DNA of 64,000 nucleotides from Plazaster borealis (Eukaryota; Echinodermata; Asteroidea; Forcipulatida; Labidiasteridae), in assembly GCA_021014325.1 (NCBI GenBank), contig CM037467.1:12859273-12923272 (forward strand). The letters are read 5' to 3'. A program made the translations under genes and the position numbers. Shown here one piece after another: positions 25,901-40,900 of the stretch. The notes under the pieces were generated by a model. It was not told the DNA's origin and searched no databases. It worked only from the letters and a program-made list of their open reading frames with translations. The number at the start of each line of letters is the position of its first letter. The stretch's first letter is position 1.

Positions 25901-28900
25901 GAAGCGTATGCTTTGTCTGACAGGAATAGCCTTTTTGATCGAGGTAGTGTCAATGCAGGGAAGTGCAAACATTTCTTTCTCTGTTGAAGTCTTGAAGAGG
26001 ACACTATGAATGCCTTGTCTGACAAGCCCTTCTCATGAGGAATTGTGAGTGCTCGATCATTTAGATAATATGTCTGGACGAGCTCCCGAGCTTTTCTTCT
26101 TGGTCTTTGAGAGCCACCTGCTTAGTATCAACCCTGGATGTCTGGTTCAATTTGGCGTTATTGATTTCTGGGCCTCGGACCACCTGTCCCTTCCGATCGA
26201 GGAGTCAAATTAAGCCAACATTTGCTGGGAGTCATCTTCTTTCTTTTTCCGGTTTGGTTTCTCAATGCTGTTTCTGGCAGGGTTTTTTTATTGACATTTT
26301 GTTGCTTTTGTAAAGTATTTAAGTTTTCTCCGGTGCACATCTTTAGTCTTTTGGGTGCTGCCTTTGTATAGTTATTGTAAAGGATACTGTACTGTACAAT
26401 AAATAAATATAATTGGGATAAACTTGTGGATATTTGAATGATTTGTTGATGACACTGCTAGTTTTAAGAAATATAAAATGATGAAACAGACTGCTCTTTC
26501 CCTTTTGTATTTTTCTCCAGCCATTAAATCACAATAATTAAGAACTGACACCGACAGTTTTATTTTCTCTAAAGTTCAATCTTCTTTATTTTGGAGGACA
26601 GTCTGCCTTAAAATAAAATTTCCCACAAAAACCTTTTCCCTGACAAAAATTATTCTAATGACGAAAAATGCCTTGTCACCAGTGAAAGTTTACATTGCCA
26701 GACTGACATTGCAGTTCTCTCAACTCTTCTTTGAAATGTGCCAAAATTGTTACAAATGAGGTCACTCACAATGTACGTTTATTTTGCTCCCCTGTTATTA
26801 GTGTTTCACCCTCCTCTTACATATCCCAGGGCACCATTCAGCTCACCGTCTCTGCAGGACTGATCGACAAACACATCGGGCATGATAAACCATGTGATTA
26901 ATCTTCACTTTTACTTTGTTGACAGTTCAGACTCCATCGTTTAATTGATCGAACGCCAGAGCGGTGCGAAACGCATTAAATCTGAGCAGCCTCAAATATT
27001 TGAGGTGTTCGTCAGTTGTATGTATGTGTGCATGCATTGTTAGCCCCTCACCTGGGTTATCTATCAAGATGCATTGATTATTGTTTGAATAGAGTTCTCA
27101 GCTGGGGGCAACATGCACAAACTTACACGTTTCTTGACCGGCGTAATTAATTGTGGTAAATTTTGAAAATCACATATCCTATCCAGCTTTATGGTTAGGG
27201 TTTTGGGCACAGTTAGAGACAAATTGAGGATTTGTGTTATGTTTAGGGTGTGGTCTAATTTTGCCGCAAATTCAGGGTCAGTTTCAGGGTCTGGATCATA
27301 TAATCATAAAATAAAATCGGAACGGCTTTGTGTTCTTCCAAAGGACAAACACCTAACCTTGAGCAAGTATGTTAATGTTGAAAGTAAAAAAAGTAATGAA
27401 AAAGCTGGCGGGACTTAAAGGTATTGTACACTTTTGGTAACAGCTCAAAATCAGTGTCCACTTTTTGTGTGATTCAACATATATGCATGAACAAACAAAC
27501 CTGCGAAAGTTTGAGCTCATCGAGGTCACGAGAAAATAGTGAAAAGAGACCTTATGTGTTTTCTGTTTTTTCAAACATCACGTTTTTATCGCGCGTGATA
27601 AAAACTATTGTTGTACTCATTTCTTGTTGATAGCATTTTAGACAGTAATATTTAAAGGAACCCTGTCTACCATTACTTACTTTAAATCATGTAAGTTATG
27701 TGTGAATCTGTGACATTTGTGTTTTTCGATCTTACCAATAGTGTACAGGGCCTTTAAGCCAGATGGGCTCGATTTCACAAAGATCTTAGATTGATCTTAA
27801 GATGTGTATTAATCTTAATTGCTAAGCAACATGATGTCACAATACAAATCACTATGACAATATTGACGACTCATCTTAAGATGAATCTGAGTGCTTTGGG
27901 AAATCGAGCCTTGTTCCCACTGTCCACGTCTCTGAAAATGTTAAGGTTAAAGACCTCACAATATTGATTGCACTGAATACTGCTCAGTGTATTTGGTCAT
28001 TTGTATCCAATGTCCAAACTGGAGGTACTTGACCCATGCCTCAGGGATGTCCTCATAGACAGATACTATGGTGGCCTTTAATACATAGAGGAATATACAG
28101 ACCATGGATTATCACAATCACTAAAGGGTGATAAGTGGATTACCATAGGGGTGCAAAAGGTGTCCTTATGGGGACAACCACCCACCTGGGGTCATTTTAT
28201 TAGAAAGCTGTTGAATGGAAAATATTATATGGGTTTTGAGGCATTGAATGGTGAGGTATCAGTGTATATTTAGTTTGCGGTAACACCAAATTTCTCTTTA
28301 ATGTGATATGTTTCCAATCTCATATTACTAGTAATGAGAGTAAAAATAACTGCCTCACTGTTCAACTACAGGTTTTCCTGTAGGTGGTTATTTTAAGCTT
28401 CATTGTGTGTTTTGCAGGAAATCCAGTAGTTGGGCAGATATGGGTTAAAACCACTCACTTTTAGTCAACTCAGGTTATCCGACAATTTCATTCCAACACC
28501 TTGAGACATTCTTGTTTTTTTAGTCCAATCTTCTCATCAGACTAATCCTATCTTGATTCTCATTTTGAACTTGTTTCTCCCAATAAGCCCCAATCTGTCA
28601 AATACGCAAATCAGACAACCGGCCGATAAAACCCTATCGGCTTCCTAAGATCCTGTTTGTCACAAACATTCCCCATTTGGCTTTTTTGTGGGGGGTTTTT
28701 GGCCAAATCACCACAATAGATTTTACCCTTTTGCGCTCTTTAAAGGGAAACTGCAGCTTTGTTTTTTTGGTAGAGAAGGATTGGGACTCTTTTTCCAACC
28801 ACACCTGGGCTCTCAGCCCCTATCAGCTGCCTAGAACCTGTTTTGTCAAAACATTCCCCATTTGGCTTTTTGTGGGGGTTTGTTTTTTTGGTAGAGAAGG

Positions 28901-31900
28901 ATTTAATCCTGCCCTTTAGACCAAGGGTCTTTTCCAAACCTCACCTTGGGCTCTTGCTCTAGCTTGGGCTCCGTCATCAATTAAGCAGTGTACATTTTGC
29001 ACGATGCTTCAACATCAAATAGAACCCGGAGCAGAAGCCCAAGCCAAGGTTTGGAAAAAGCTCCATGTTACCCTTGTTTGCAAAAAGAGTGACCTTAAAC
29101 ATTCCAGGTCATTTCCTGGCAGGCAAGATAGTATACTGGTCATGTCATCATACGCGCTATTTGTGTGCCGATACTCGCAAATTTGTTGCTGCTAACGCAA
29201 AAAATGCTATTATTTTATTATTGTTTTATTTAATTTTTCACGAAAAACATATAAAAAACATAAAGAGAAAACCATATAGAATGCTCAAGATTGCACATTA
29301 GGGCTTTTAAAACTAAGATAAACACCAAGTTGGAAACATACCGTAGACCCTGTTTCAATTCAGCGTGCTTCGGCCAAACATCCAAATATTTGGATCCAAA
29401 ATGCCCCACAGTTTTGAAAAAACCTGGGGAGATCCTGATACCTTTAAAGAAATGAGTTCTTCACAGCCCCCTTTCAAGAATCTATTTTTGTCTTCCACTG
29501 CATCGTTTCTAAGTAAAGTATCTCGTATTACTCTAGAGAAATGAGCGGCAATCTTGTGATACCCTTCGCTGATAACGGTTTTAAGTCATCCACTAATCTT
29601 CCTCAAGGGATGGATTTAAACTTGTCAAGTTTGGGACGAAGTGGCTTTTTTTACCATGGCTGTATTTTATCAACTTAGACGTAGAAAGTCCTCTTATTTT
29701 TCCAAGAGTTGCAGGAATTGAAGAACAATCTTGAAACTATGTTGATTTGTTTTAGTTTTATTTTGTTGTTGTTGAAAAGATTGATTAATAATCAAAGCAA
29801 ATTCATTAACAATAAAAAGCAAATTTGCGTTAACAAAATATCTATTTGATTATTAATAAAAATCAAACTGATTATCAATAAAAGCACGTTCAATGTCAAT
29901 AAAAACAAATCGTTTATCGATAAAAGCAAAATCAATCAAAGCAAAATTAGTTGAAATTTAAGAAATCAAGACTCTGGGAACTCATTATTTTTTGATGGAA
30001 GACTCCTTGAAATTTTTCCATTCCACCCAGATGGACTCTTAGTACAGTCTATTTGAGGGCGTATAAATTTCGCTGCGAGGTTCAGCGCAAATGTTTGGCG
30101 ATTGAGACGCCACATCTCACGGGAAATCAGAGAGGATTGGCAGCCCACAAGCCTCTAGTCTTCAAAACAATTCTACACCCCATGTTGTTGCTATGCGGAC
30201 ATTTTAGAACATGCGGGTAATAGTCTCAGCATCTACAAAGGGAAATTAAAAAGAAAAATAATTAGGGTTTTAAATTGCAAACTTGAAACAAAGAAACACA
30301 CAGTGTAAGATTGAATAGACTGATATGGGTACAACCTTTGTAACATACCACAAATTTAAGGGGCCATCCAACAAAGTTTTTAAAATATTGTTTACAAATT
30401 GCAAATTGCCCCTTTGCCAAACAGAGCCTGGGGGTGTGACAGGAATTGAACATAAAACGGAAAAGTTTTACAGATTTTTCTACATTGTTATGGTTTTCAA
30501 CAAAAAGTGCATTTATGAATGGGAATTAAAGGGAAGATATACGTTTGGTAATCACTCTTAAAATTAATGGCAATAAAAACCTACTTGGTTAGAAAGAAGT
30601 ACAGCAGTATGTGGATATGGAAAAAGATGTCGGTTTTTAGGCTATCCCCCAAAATGTGAATCCGAGAAGCGTTACTGACAGTGACGTTTCTCAGATTGTG
30701 TATTCCAATTGTAGATTATTCTTCCTGCGTGGACATAACTGCTCCAGTTTTTCAGCAATATCTCAAAAACGCTACCACCTTTTGAAATGAAATTTTCACA
30801 GGTTAGTTTTATGGTATATATCTTCAACTATAGGATTGAAACAAACAGTGGGTTCCAATTACCAAAAGTATAAAATTCCTCATCACCATTTTTGTAATCC
30901 CTTATTAAAACCATGGAGGTTCGTTACAGATTTCTTCCCTCCAATTATGTAGGCCTGCTGCCAGCTGGCTGAGCGGCAAAAGACATTGTACACAAGGGGT
31001 TTTGTACACAAAGAAAACTGTGGCGCGCAGCGCGTGGCCGTAACGTATTTCCAATGGGCCACTTCGAAGTGCTAATCGGTTATGAGATAAGAGGCTGGGT
31101 GATGTGTCTCCTTCTATTTTCTTTCTCCATGTTAAAACTAACATTACAATAACATTTTTGATAAGCAACAGGGGAGGGGGAGGGGCCTTATAAAGTAGTA
31201 CTCTCCGTACAAACTTTAATGTGTCAACAAGTCGCCGTGGTCCAGTGGTTAGACTGCAGGACTTGCAATCACAAGGTTGTGGGTTCGAATCCTACCAATC
31301 TAACCGCTGATTTCACAATGACTAGAATAAGTATTGTCGTCTAGTTACTGAATCATAATTTCTTGATTTGTGCAATTCATAATCATAGATAAACCAATGT
31401 TAAACCAATGTTTGTATGAGAGAGATTGGCTGTTGCCAGCTTGGCGTTTATATCCCTTATGGGAGTTTGCCGAGTTCCCTTGACGGGAATATCACCTAAA
31501 CAAGTTTGGATATCCTCTTATTTTGAAAGGACTCGACCAAAACAAGAAGGGTATAGTCTTTGCAGCTAATGCCTGTTTAGGCTTATAAGCTTCAAGTGCA
31601 AAGTGTTGATCTGATCATCTTGCTGCGTTTCTTCCCACGCTGACATTAGCTATATCAACCATGACGGATCTGCTTCTGTAGGAGGCAGTATGGTGACCTA
31701 GTTCCCCACACAGTTTATTATAGGTCATGTGATCAGTTGAGAGTGAGCACTACCGTGTCGAGAGGGTTTTTTTAGGTCAGGATAATCGTACTACAGGGAA
31801 AATAGTTGACAGAAATACTCCTAAGAAGTCGTTGGAAGGATCTGAGGGGGCTTGTCCTTGTAAACATTGACAAAGTGCTTCTAAGGGAGTGTAACGATCA

Positions 31901-34900
31901 CAGTGATTCTTTTCAGCGCTTCTTGAAGAAGAAATGTACTGAAAATTGATTTAGTAGCATCTTCACTAGCCTGTAAAAAGTACATCAAATTATTAGGTAG
32001 TCAGGTTTTTCTTTGAAATCCTCAAATAATAGTTTATGTTTTGTGAATTTTCCAATCAATCTTAGCTCTTTGTGGAATCGAGTGCTAGTGTCACAGTACA
32101 TGTCAAATACTATTTTTGTAAAATGTACTTTTTATTTTTTATTTTTTAAATTTAGTTTTTATCATAGCCGATCAATAAAATTCCTAAGTGTTCATTTTTT
32201 TCTGTTTGAAAGCTTGAAATAAGAAATTGAACATTGGAGGACGAATTTCAGCTGGCATGGCTGTATATCAAACAGAAATAGTTCCTAAAACAAGTAGTTT
32301 ATGAGGTCGATTTCAAGCAGCACTAACATTCATCTTATGATGAGGTGTCAATTTTACTATGGTGATTTGTTTTGTGACATCACACTTTGGTTAAGACTGA
32401 ATCACATTTCCAATCAATCTTAGCTCTTTGTGGAATCGAGTGCTGGTGTCACAGTACATGTCAAATACTATTTTTGTAAAATGTACTTGTTATTTTTTAT
32501 TTTTTAAATTTAGTTTTTATCATAGCCGATCACTAAAACTTTATCCATAATAAGCACATGGTGGAAAACAAAACAAACAGCAGTTGTATACTCAGGGAAA
32601 ATATATTCAACAACATTTGTGAGGATATGATCAAAGAATACACATCATGGCTTCTTGAGCTTAGCTGCCTGTATTTGATTTCCTTTCAAGTGGTAATCTC
32701 AATAGATGGTTGACATTTTCTGTCTGGACGAAAACACCCTCTGGCCAGCAGCTTTTATTCAGCATCTTCCAAGGCCTTTCCTGTTCCTTTTGTTTGAGGG
32801 ATTTTTGTATCCCCTGGATTTAATATCAGATTTGGATGCAGCTTAAGTTCCATGTGAGTAAAGTTTAGAGTCCTCATATTCTTCGGCTCAGCGTGGGAGA
32901 GCGTTTATTTCCGTGCAGCTTTTGTGCGGAGGATTTTTCTTCCGTGATGGTCAAACAATCAGGTCGTGCCAAACATCCGATTTGTATGCATTGCAGCTCT
33001 CTGGAAGTGAAAATACCCCCAAGTTCTTATTGACGCGGGTCTGTAAACAAAATCGTGAAGTGAGAAAATTCAATATGATCTTGTGTGGAGTTTTGAGAGA
33101 TATTTGAGGGGTTGGGAAGGGGTAGTTTTACAAGTCTGGAAGTACACGAAGGTTGTGATGATGGCCTGTATTGCTCTAGGTCTTCGTGTTGGTATTCATT
33201 TTAATAAACATCTTGATGTTTTAATGGAAGAGGCAATTTTATAGGAAGAAATGACATTTCACTTTTATAGATTATAAATTTCCGTGTTCTACATCTCTTT
33301 TGTGAAACAGAACAAGTCTGTGCAAGACTTGTTCTTTGTGATATCTTGCCTTACTATCGGTGTTGATCTTCATAAACATTTTTGTGTTCTAATTTAAAAG
33401 TCTTTTATGAGGGAAAATTAAAATGAGAATCCCTTTCCCTATCTCTGCTTATCTTCTTTACAAAACAGATCCATCAAAAAAGTCTTGCTTATCAAAAACC
33501 AAGAAGATATTCAGGAATCAAACTGTGACGGTGTAACTCTGAGTGGGATAGTTGTTTGAGTAACTTTTGACAGGATATACCTCAGGAAAGAAAAACTTGA
33601 CATGAACGAAATAAACCATTTCGGCTCACAGCTCATTTAGTCCTAGGGCCCCAATCCTAGGTACCTTGGTCCGGTTATAAAGGGGGACACTCCTCATGAT
33701 CATAGCAGGCATGTGGCTGTACATGGAATTGTGAAGTCTAACCCACTTATTGCACGCTCTTGTGCTGGCCACAGCATCACAATTATATTAATGACGGTGC
33801 TCTTTTCAGTGATGTGACGACCAGCGTGCATGCTCGTGCAGTAACTGAGTTAGAGTTCATAATTCCATGTACAGCCACAGGCCTGCCATGATCATGATGA
33901 CAGTCCTCCTTTAATTCTGAAAGCTGCATTAGCACGAAAACAAATTCTTTATATACAGCTCAATAAAACCTTACTCAGCATTATAAATAGTTTGCCAACA
34001 AAAACGCTGGTTGAATAAAATTGCTGCAAAATATGGTAATGATGGCGTCATGTTTTGACCCTAGCAGAGAATCTTTCTCAAAGCCTAAGCAGTTTGCAAC
34101 AGCTCTTTCTAGTTTGAACTAAAACTACTTTTGGCAGTTCACCAAACCTCAATTTTATCATGTTGGTAACCCCAGAAATATGATAAGTAACAAAATATTG
34201 CACTGCACAAACAGGTTGCAAGACAAATTCTCACGTAATGATAATTTTTTTTCCCCAATTGAAATGATGGTGATAATATGCGTAGTGTAGTCACGTTCTC
34301 ATGTTATTAGAATTCTTACAAAAACGGAGATGGATATATTTTTATTTTTTTTATTTTACTGTACGTTGAGAATGGTGTTATTACTCATTGCGGCGGGAGT
34401 CCCGCCCAAGGCATTGTGAAACGTTGCATAATTAATTGCAGACTAGAAAAACCCCAGTGAGGAAATTGAAGAAGGTGTGATGGATGCCTGGGACTGTCAC
34501 ACTTTCTTAAGTGAATGTGAGTATGTTTGGAGGCAGTGCACCTGGAAGATTGTGGCAGGTACTCAAGGATATTACTGGTTTGTTATGGTAGCTGGGATCC
34601 CAGGGCTGGGTCTGTTGCCAGACCGATTCCTGCGCTGAAAAAAAACATCTGCCAACGACTTCTTGGCGGATGAGAATTGGTTGACACAATTCAATGAAAG
34701 TCTTTTCTGGTTGCAGATACTGAGAAGTTTGTGCGTGATGCTGGAAATGGACACTTGAGTGTCGGCTTTTAGGTTTTTGTACTCACTCTTACGAAGACTA
34801 TTTTTTGTTGTACTGGAAGTTATGGTCTGAGCAGTACACGTTTTACTTCACCTCCTACCTAGAATCTCAGCTCAGTTGAGATTTTATATTTTTCTCATTC

Positions 34901-37900
34901 TCAAGTTGTAAGAATCTCTAGAAGACGTTTGTGCTGATTATATTTCAGATCTGTCTGGATACTCAAACTTTGAAAGTGAGTGTGAGTTTTACTTATGTTC
35001 TCATCTTCAACAGAACCAGGGTTCTCCCTCGGATTTTCCCAAACTGTTGGGGCGTTTTTATCCCAAATTTTGCAAGTTTGGCCAAAGCACGCTAAATTGA
35101 ATTGAGGTTCTCGGAACGTTGTTTACATGGTGTTTATGTTTGTTTTTGTGAGTTTGATTGTAATTGTTTGTGTATCGGACAGCAATTCGTGCGTACTGGC
35201 TTGAAACGCTATAGCTTGTTCATGGGGAGACCCAAGCCTGAACACTACTGATGTCTGTTGCACAAGGAGTCACTTTTCAGAACAAGTAGAACTAAGCTAC
35301 ACTACTGACTAACTTTCTTTCCACAGTATTTTTGTAGCCCCCATGTACTGGTATACTCAAAATTGTTTTTCTAACTTTTGTCTTTGCAGAGAAACCGTCA
35401 GCTGATGGAGGGGATGCTTGCCCCAAATCCACTCTCAGTGCCTTCCATTGTAAGCACCGTAACTACAGGTGAGTTTGAAAAACTAGTGCCCCCCCCCAAT
35501 CCGGAACATAGAGCAGTAACCCTATTCCCATTAGACTTGGGGATAGGTCAAGGGGTTATAAATTCACCCCTCACATCTCCTCCCCTCTGCTCAGTCCTTA
35601 CCCCCTCCCTCCCACCAAGCTTAAAAATACACCTATAGCCATACATGAACCTCTCAACCCTCCTGACCCCACCCCCCTCACTTCTTTATATATTCTAAGC
35701 ACATCAGGTAAAAGTGACTCTAAGATTTATTGATGCACCTAATTTCTACCGCGGCCTCCTTTTCCTGAGCTTGATGGATGAACTTCCTTTCCCAAGCTGA
35801 ATGAGTTCATCTAGTCTCCCATACTATCAGCCAAAGTACATGCACTTTTTTTATTGAGGCATTCAACTTCTCAGCTAGTCGTGCGCCTTGAAGAAGGGCG
35901 TAAGGCTCTACGCCCTTCTTCCAGGCGCAAAAAGTACTTTTTTTCTTGTAGCAAAAGGCCGTAAGCAATCAAATGGCTCCTGACAACAAAAATATGGCAT
36001 TTCTGTTCCCTTTTTTGTTGCTAGAATTATTCCAAAGACATGTTTTCCAATTCCCATGGAGAATTTAACCTTCCTATGGTGACTAATCGTTAAGGCGATA
36101 TCAAAGTTGCTCTTCGGTTTTTTAAATAGACCCCTAACAACTTCTTGTTTCCTTTTCGGAATTTAAATTGACTTTCTTTGTTTCAGACAGTATAACCAAC
36201 CAAGGGATCAACAGCTTTCAACCGATGCCTGCAAGGATAAGGTCACATTCAGGTGGACAGGTAAAGTCAAACCATTCAAGATACCATATCATCCTCATTT
36301 TCCCATTAATTAAATATCAGTCCGCACATTCCCACAACAAAATTTGATCAGACATTAGTACGAGTGCCTCTGACGTTGTTTTGTTTTTATTATTTCTTGC
36401 TCTTCGTGTGTATTTGGCTCTTGTATGAGTCTGCATTCCTTAATTTGGTTTGGTTTTTTTTTTTGCTTGTGATGCTTCTGTTATTTGTTCCGATGTTGTT
36501 TGTTAGCGAGGAGAGAAAAATCTCCCCTCACCTTAAGGGAAGATGGCTGCATCGTTAATATTGAATCATTCAGAACCCTTGAATCTTGCGAGATTCTTAA
36601 AAGTAAAGACCGAGAGGACTGAAATGCAGAAACCTGGAATCATCGCCTTTGGCTCATGTTTTTGAGATGTGTGCGGAAAATTTCTCCACCGCGCCCCACT
36701 GCAATTCCTGTATCTTTTTTTAGTTCACGTTTTCTAGACACTGTTGTGCGGTAACAGGAACTGCCGGAGGGCACGCACGTCGTTGTTGAAGTTCCAGATT
36801 TTTCATGGCTGTTGTGCGGTTGTGCCCACACTGTGATTTCCCACAAGGCCCCGGCCGGAGCTTTTTAGGTGATTGGTTTTAGCACAGCGTCTTGTAACCC
36901 AAGCTTTGCATGTTTTGACTTTCCCCTCTCTTCTTATTTTGTGCGTGTGTTGCTGGTGCTGCGCTTGCAAGCTTAGGTAAACATATCAGGTTGATGGATG
37001 GAACATGTCTTGGGCTCATTCATTTCGTAACATTTAAGGGCCGATTATAGAATGTAGGTCAGACAGAGATTGCCCATGTCAAAATATGTTTTTTGAAGTA
37101 ACACAAGTGCATAGCGTCTGGCTTTAAAAATACAATGACTTTATCAAACTATAATAAGTCAGGTAATGGAACCCGGAAATGTAATTTGCTCCCTAATGTG
37201 GAAGTACATTTTTTGATCAACAAATTGTCTGGAAGATGATGGATTTTTCCTCTTTGTGTCCAGTCCGCAAATTGAAAAATGAGCTGCTCTAAGCCAGTCA
37301 CACCACCAAACCTCATGCATTTTTCAGACGATAATCAATTTACGTCTCCACGGCAGAATAACAAGCGTAACCGACGGCAGCCATGAAAATGCTTATTAGT
37401 CCGTGCCATCGAACCCGACGGTATTATTAGACTTGCCACTCATTCTCTATTTATTTATATTTTTTGAGGGACAGAGAATTCCTAACGATAAAAAAAGATT
37501 ATATAAATGAGCATCGAGATGACTGTTTATTCAGAAGTATCATTTTCATAAATTGCGTATGAGCCGAGGATGATGCCAGTCTTTACTGCTACAGTTAAAT
37601 AATATTATTGGTTTTACCCGACAACAATTTTTACATCTACTAATTGCTATATTTTAATTGTAATTTAACATTGACGATTGTACAACATTGGTTTGGGGAT
37701 GAGTACTTCCATTCACAAATTTTTTGTTGCTCTTTATTTTTATTTTATTTTAAGAAACAAATCCTTTTAAGTACGTCAGAATTCTTAGAAGGCTTTTGTT
37801 TTCATAAAAAAAAAGTGATTAAAATTTAAGGAATAGGTTTATATCTCTCGATTTTTTCTGAATTTTATGTGGTTCTGAAAAGAACCGATACCAAACTCAA

Positions 37901-40900
37901 AGTTTTGAACAGTAATATTATTATTATTATTATTATTTTTGGTTTATTTCATACAAGTAAAAACATTTTTTTAAATTACAGTATGGCAACCAATAGGTTG
38001 AATTGCACTATACAGTAAAACAACTGAAAAGGGTTATAAAAATTGGAGTCAATTGAAATATGTGACAAACAAAACTCACTCAAGTTGACAAATAATAAAT
38101 CAAACTCTACAGAAATCAAATAAAAAAGGGGATATTAAAACGAAAAATTGCAGGAAAAGGTGATTTGTTTGATTTGATTCTACATGTTTTGTATTAATTT
38201 CTCTTTTCTGATAAGAAAAAAACATCAAATTCAGCATAATTTTCCCCAAAAGATTGAATAATTTCAGGGTGACTGTGATCATATAAAAAAAAAGCTCAAC
38301 TGATGGCTTTAAAATTGACTTTCATTCAGACCGTTTATTCCCTAGGAAGAAATCCATCGCAAATACTTTTTTAATAAATAACGCTGTTTAAATATGTTTG
38401 GATAAGGTTTACCGCTTACACAAATCACTTCAGATGTCAGATACACTCTCTTTGTTTATTATCTTCTCCATGGGCAACTGCATGAAATTCCTAAGGAAGT
38501 ACGGATACAGGGTTGTGACAGGCTCTCTCTTTTTATGTTAAAGCTGTAGAGTGTATCAACCTTGTTCCCAGGGGTAATCGATCTGCCGCGCCATTCTTTT
38601 CCCAGCCTTGCTCGCTCATAACCGCTTGAATTGGTTAATTTAAATGTGTGAATATACGACACGTTTTAATTAGGCCTGTGGCTGATCCACTCTACGCTCG
38701 CTTTCAAAAGAAAAGCAGCATTAAGTCACAACCAAGTCATAGAGCAACTGGTTCTCCTCTCATTCTTCTTTGATCTTGTGACATGTAAAAACATGATTCA
38801 TTTAAAGTGGGATTGCGTCAAAATACTTGCATTTTGACACGCGCGTATTAAGGGTCCTACAAGCCCCATACAAGCACTCAAAAGTTGTTAACAAGTTTTC
38901 ACTTTTGGGAGCCAATCAGTGCTGTTTTTCAGTGCTTCCCTTCCAGGGGTTAGTGACGAGAGGTATCGATACGGCGCGCTGCCCATGGTATTAAGGGCTG
39001 ATAATTTACCTTTTGATGGTGTGGCCAGCTTTGTCTTGTTCCACATATGCAACAACATTATACTGATAGGTTATATTGAGAGGGCCAGACTATTTCCCCC
39101 TTTAGTCTCGGTTTGATATCATTGATTGCAAGGTAATTCAGTTCAATTCTATTCATTTGGGGTTTTTTCCATGATGAGTGACCCGCACAAAAATTGCTCT
39201 CTTGTTCACAGTTTCATACGGTGAAAACACTTACGCTGTCTCTACCATAGTGCTTTATTCCTACGATGTCTTCTCATGAGGTGTCAATTCTTGCCTCCAT
39301 AAATTTGTTCTGCTTTTCTTTCTAGGGTACTTCCAAGAAAACTCTTGAAGGATTGGAACCAATTCATCCTGCCCTTCCTATCGTCAAGGTAAGCTTCTCT
39401 AGATATCATTCATCCCGACTTGTCGCTGGAGCAGCCAGCGCAGGGGTTAGAGTGTTAGCTTGGGGCATGATTAGACAAGAACCCGCAAAGCTTTTGCAAA
39501 AATCTAGAATCTTTACATTAAAGTTCTCCGTAGACACTGATAACCTTCATCTAAAGTTCCATCCGCCTCTCTGAGATCGACAGTAAAACATTTATTTATT
39601 CTAGCCAAAAATACGGGCACCGTTTATGATGACAGCTTTAGGGGGTTATTTTAATCTTTCCAGACGACGATAAAAACTGGATCAAAGGTGTTTTGTTTCC
39701 CTTTCTGTAAACCAATGCAGAAACGTCCCTTTAAAAGTTTTTTTGCAAGAACTCAACGATCTCCATCTGAAATCTCCCTCTCCGTTTCCTTAATCAATAC
39801 AACACTGTATCCTTGTCCTGGGATGGAGGACTGGATTTGGAAATCAAAGAGATTGATTGTAGAGCGAGAGCTTGGAGGACCGCCCGAGAACTACACTGGG
39901 GCAATGTTTTTTTGCATCGATTGCCAAACAACGTGGCTCTCGCAAATTGGAAAAAAATGTAGATTGATTCAGGGTGGGTTTTTGTTTGCACCACTTAAAC
40001 ATTATAACAAGGTCATGTTTTTGTAATTTGCTTGTCCGAATGCTCCTCACGCTGTTTGTAAATGGGTCAGACTTGAAAGGCGAAGTGTGTGTGATTTATG
40101 CCTAGTCTGGCATGAGGATGTGTTGATGTAAAGAGAAAGTTCAAAGGGTTATATGGGCGTGAGCAACCGTGATTTTTGTATGCACTTGAAACCATATTAA
40201 CTATTAACTCTTTAGTGCCCGTTTTATTTTGCATTTTGAACCTAAAATGCCCAGCTTTTTTAGGTTTTTCGAAATTTTGCAAAAAAATATAAATAAATAA
40301 GTGTTTCTCACCAAACAAAATGTATCTTGCTGATTTGTGTTGCCTTGGTACATCCCAAAGTCAATAGTATTTCTTGAGTGATAATGCCCTCATCCCTGAA
40401 AATAATGAAGCCAAAGCTAGCACACGGGGTCTTTGCTCCATGAAGGCTCATTATTTTTGCAGCAAGTTTTAGAGTGCCTGAGTTTCTTCAGCTTTAAGCC
40501 ACATCAATGTTTACTCCATTATTTACATCCACCCGGTACTTAACAAAGATTAAACAAACATTCACGGTTACTCCCCCTGCTTTGTGGATTGCTCGACTTA
40601 GTTATTTCAGCTCGATCAATTCAACCATGTCAACCGGAATTCGATCAACTCAGTCAAATGTCCAAAACGATTTAGTTTCTAATTTTTCCCACTCCTCTGC
40701 TGACTTTCAAAGCAGCTTGACCTATTTTCTGCCTCTTCACTAACCCTAAAAACATCTAGCAAGAAGAACTACCCCTCACAAGACCTATGAAGCATTCTTG
40801 AAATAACACGCAACGCTCTTGTTATTTCCCGTTTCACTCCAAGAAAAACAAATACTTGAAACTGACAAATTTTACAAAATTATCTACACATCCATCCTAA

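Larger units (their letters stand above)
21887..35389 (+). other. intron 3 (13.5 kb) with candidate internal promoter region
   Basis: Long intron between the CNB-A exons and the linker. It contains the candidate alternative first exon at 22782-22994, a large palindrome at 22108-22273, TTAA elements, a 135-bp direct duplication (32048/32407) and a foldback at 33679-33915. Between 25600 and 29100 and between 31310 and 32040 most sequence is unassigned. Any promoter for the alternative exon should lie around 22300-22780; no TATA box is obvious there. Confidence 0.75.

Noticed and set aside
31231..31302. Functional tRNA gene
   Set aside because: A and B boxes are good, but the acceptor stem does not pair and no T-run terminator follows; a SINE head fits better.
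35883..35928. microRNA precursor
   Set aside because: The stem is only about 20 base pairs with a tiny loop, too short for a typical pre-miRNA.
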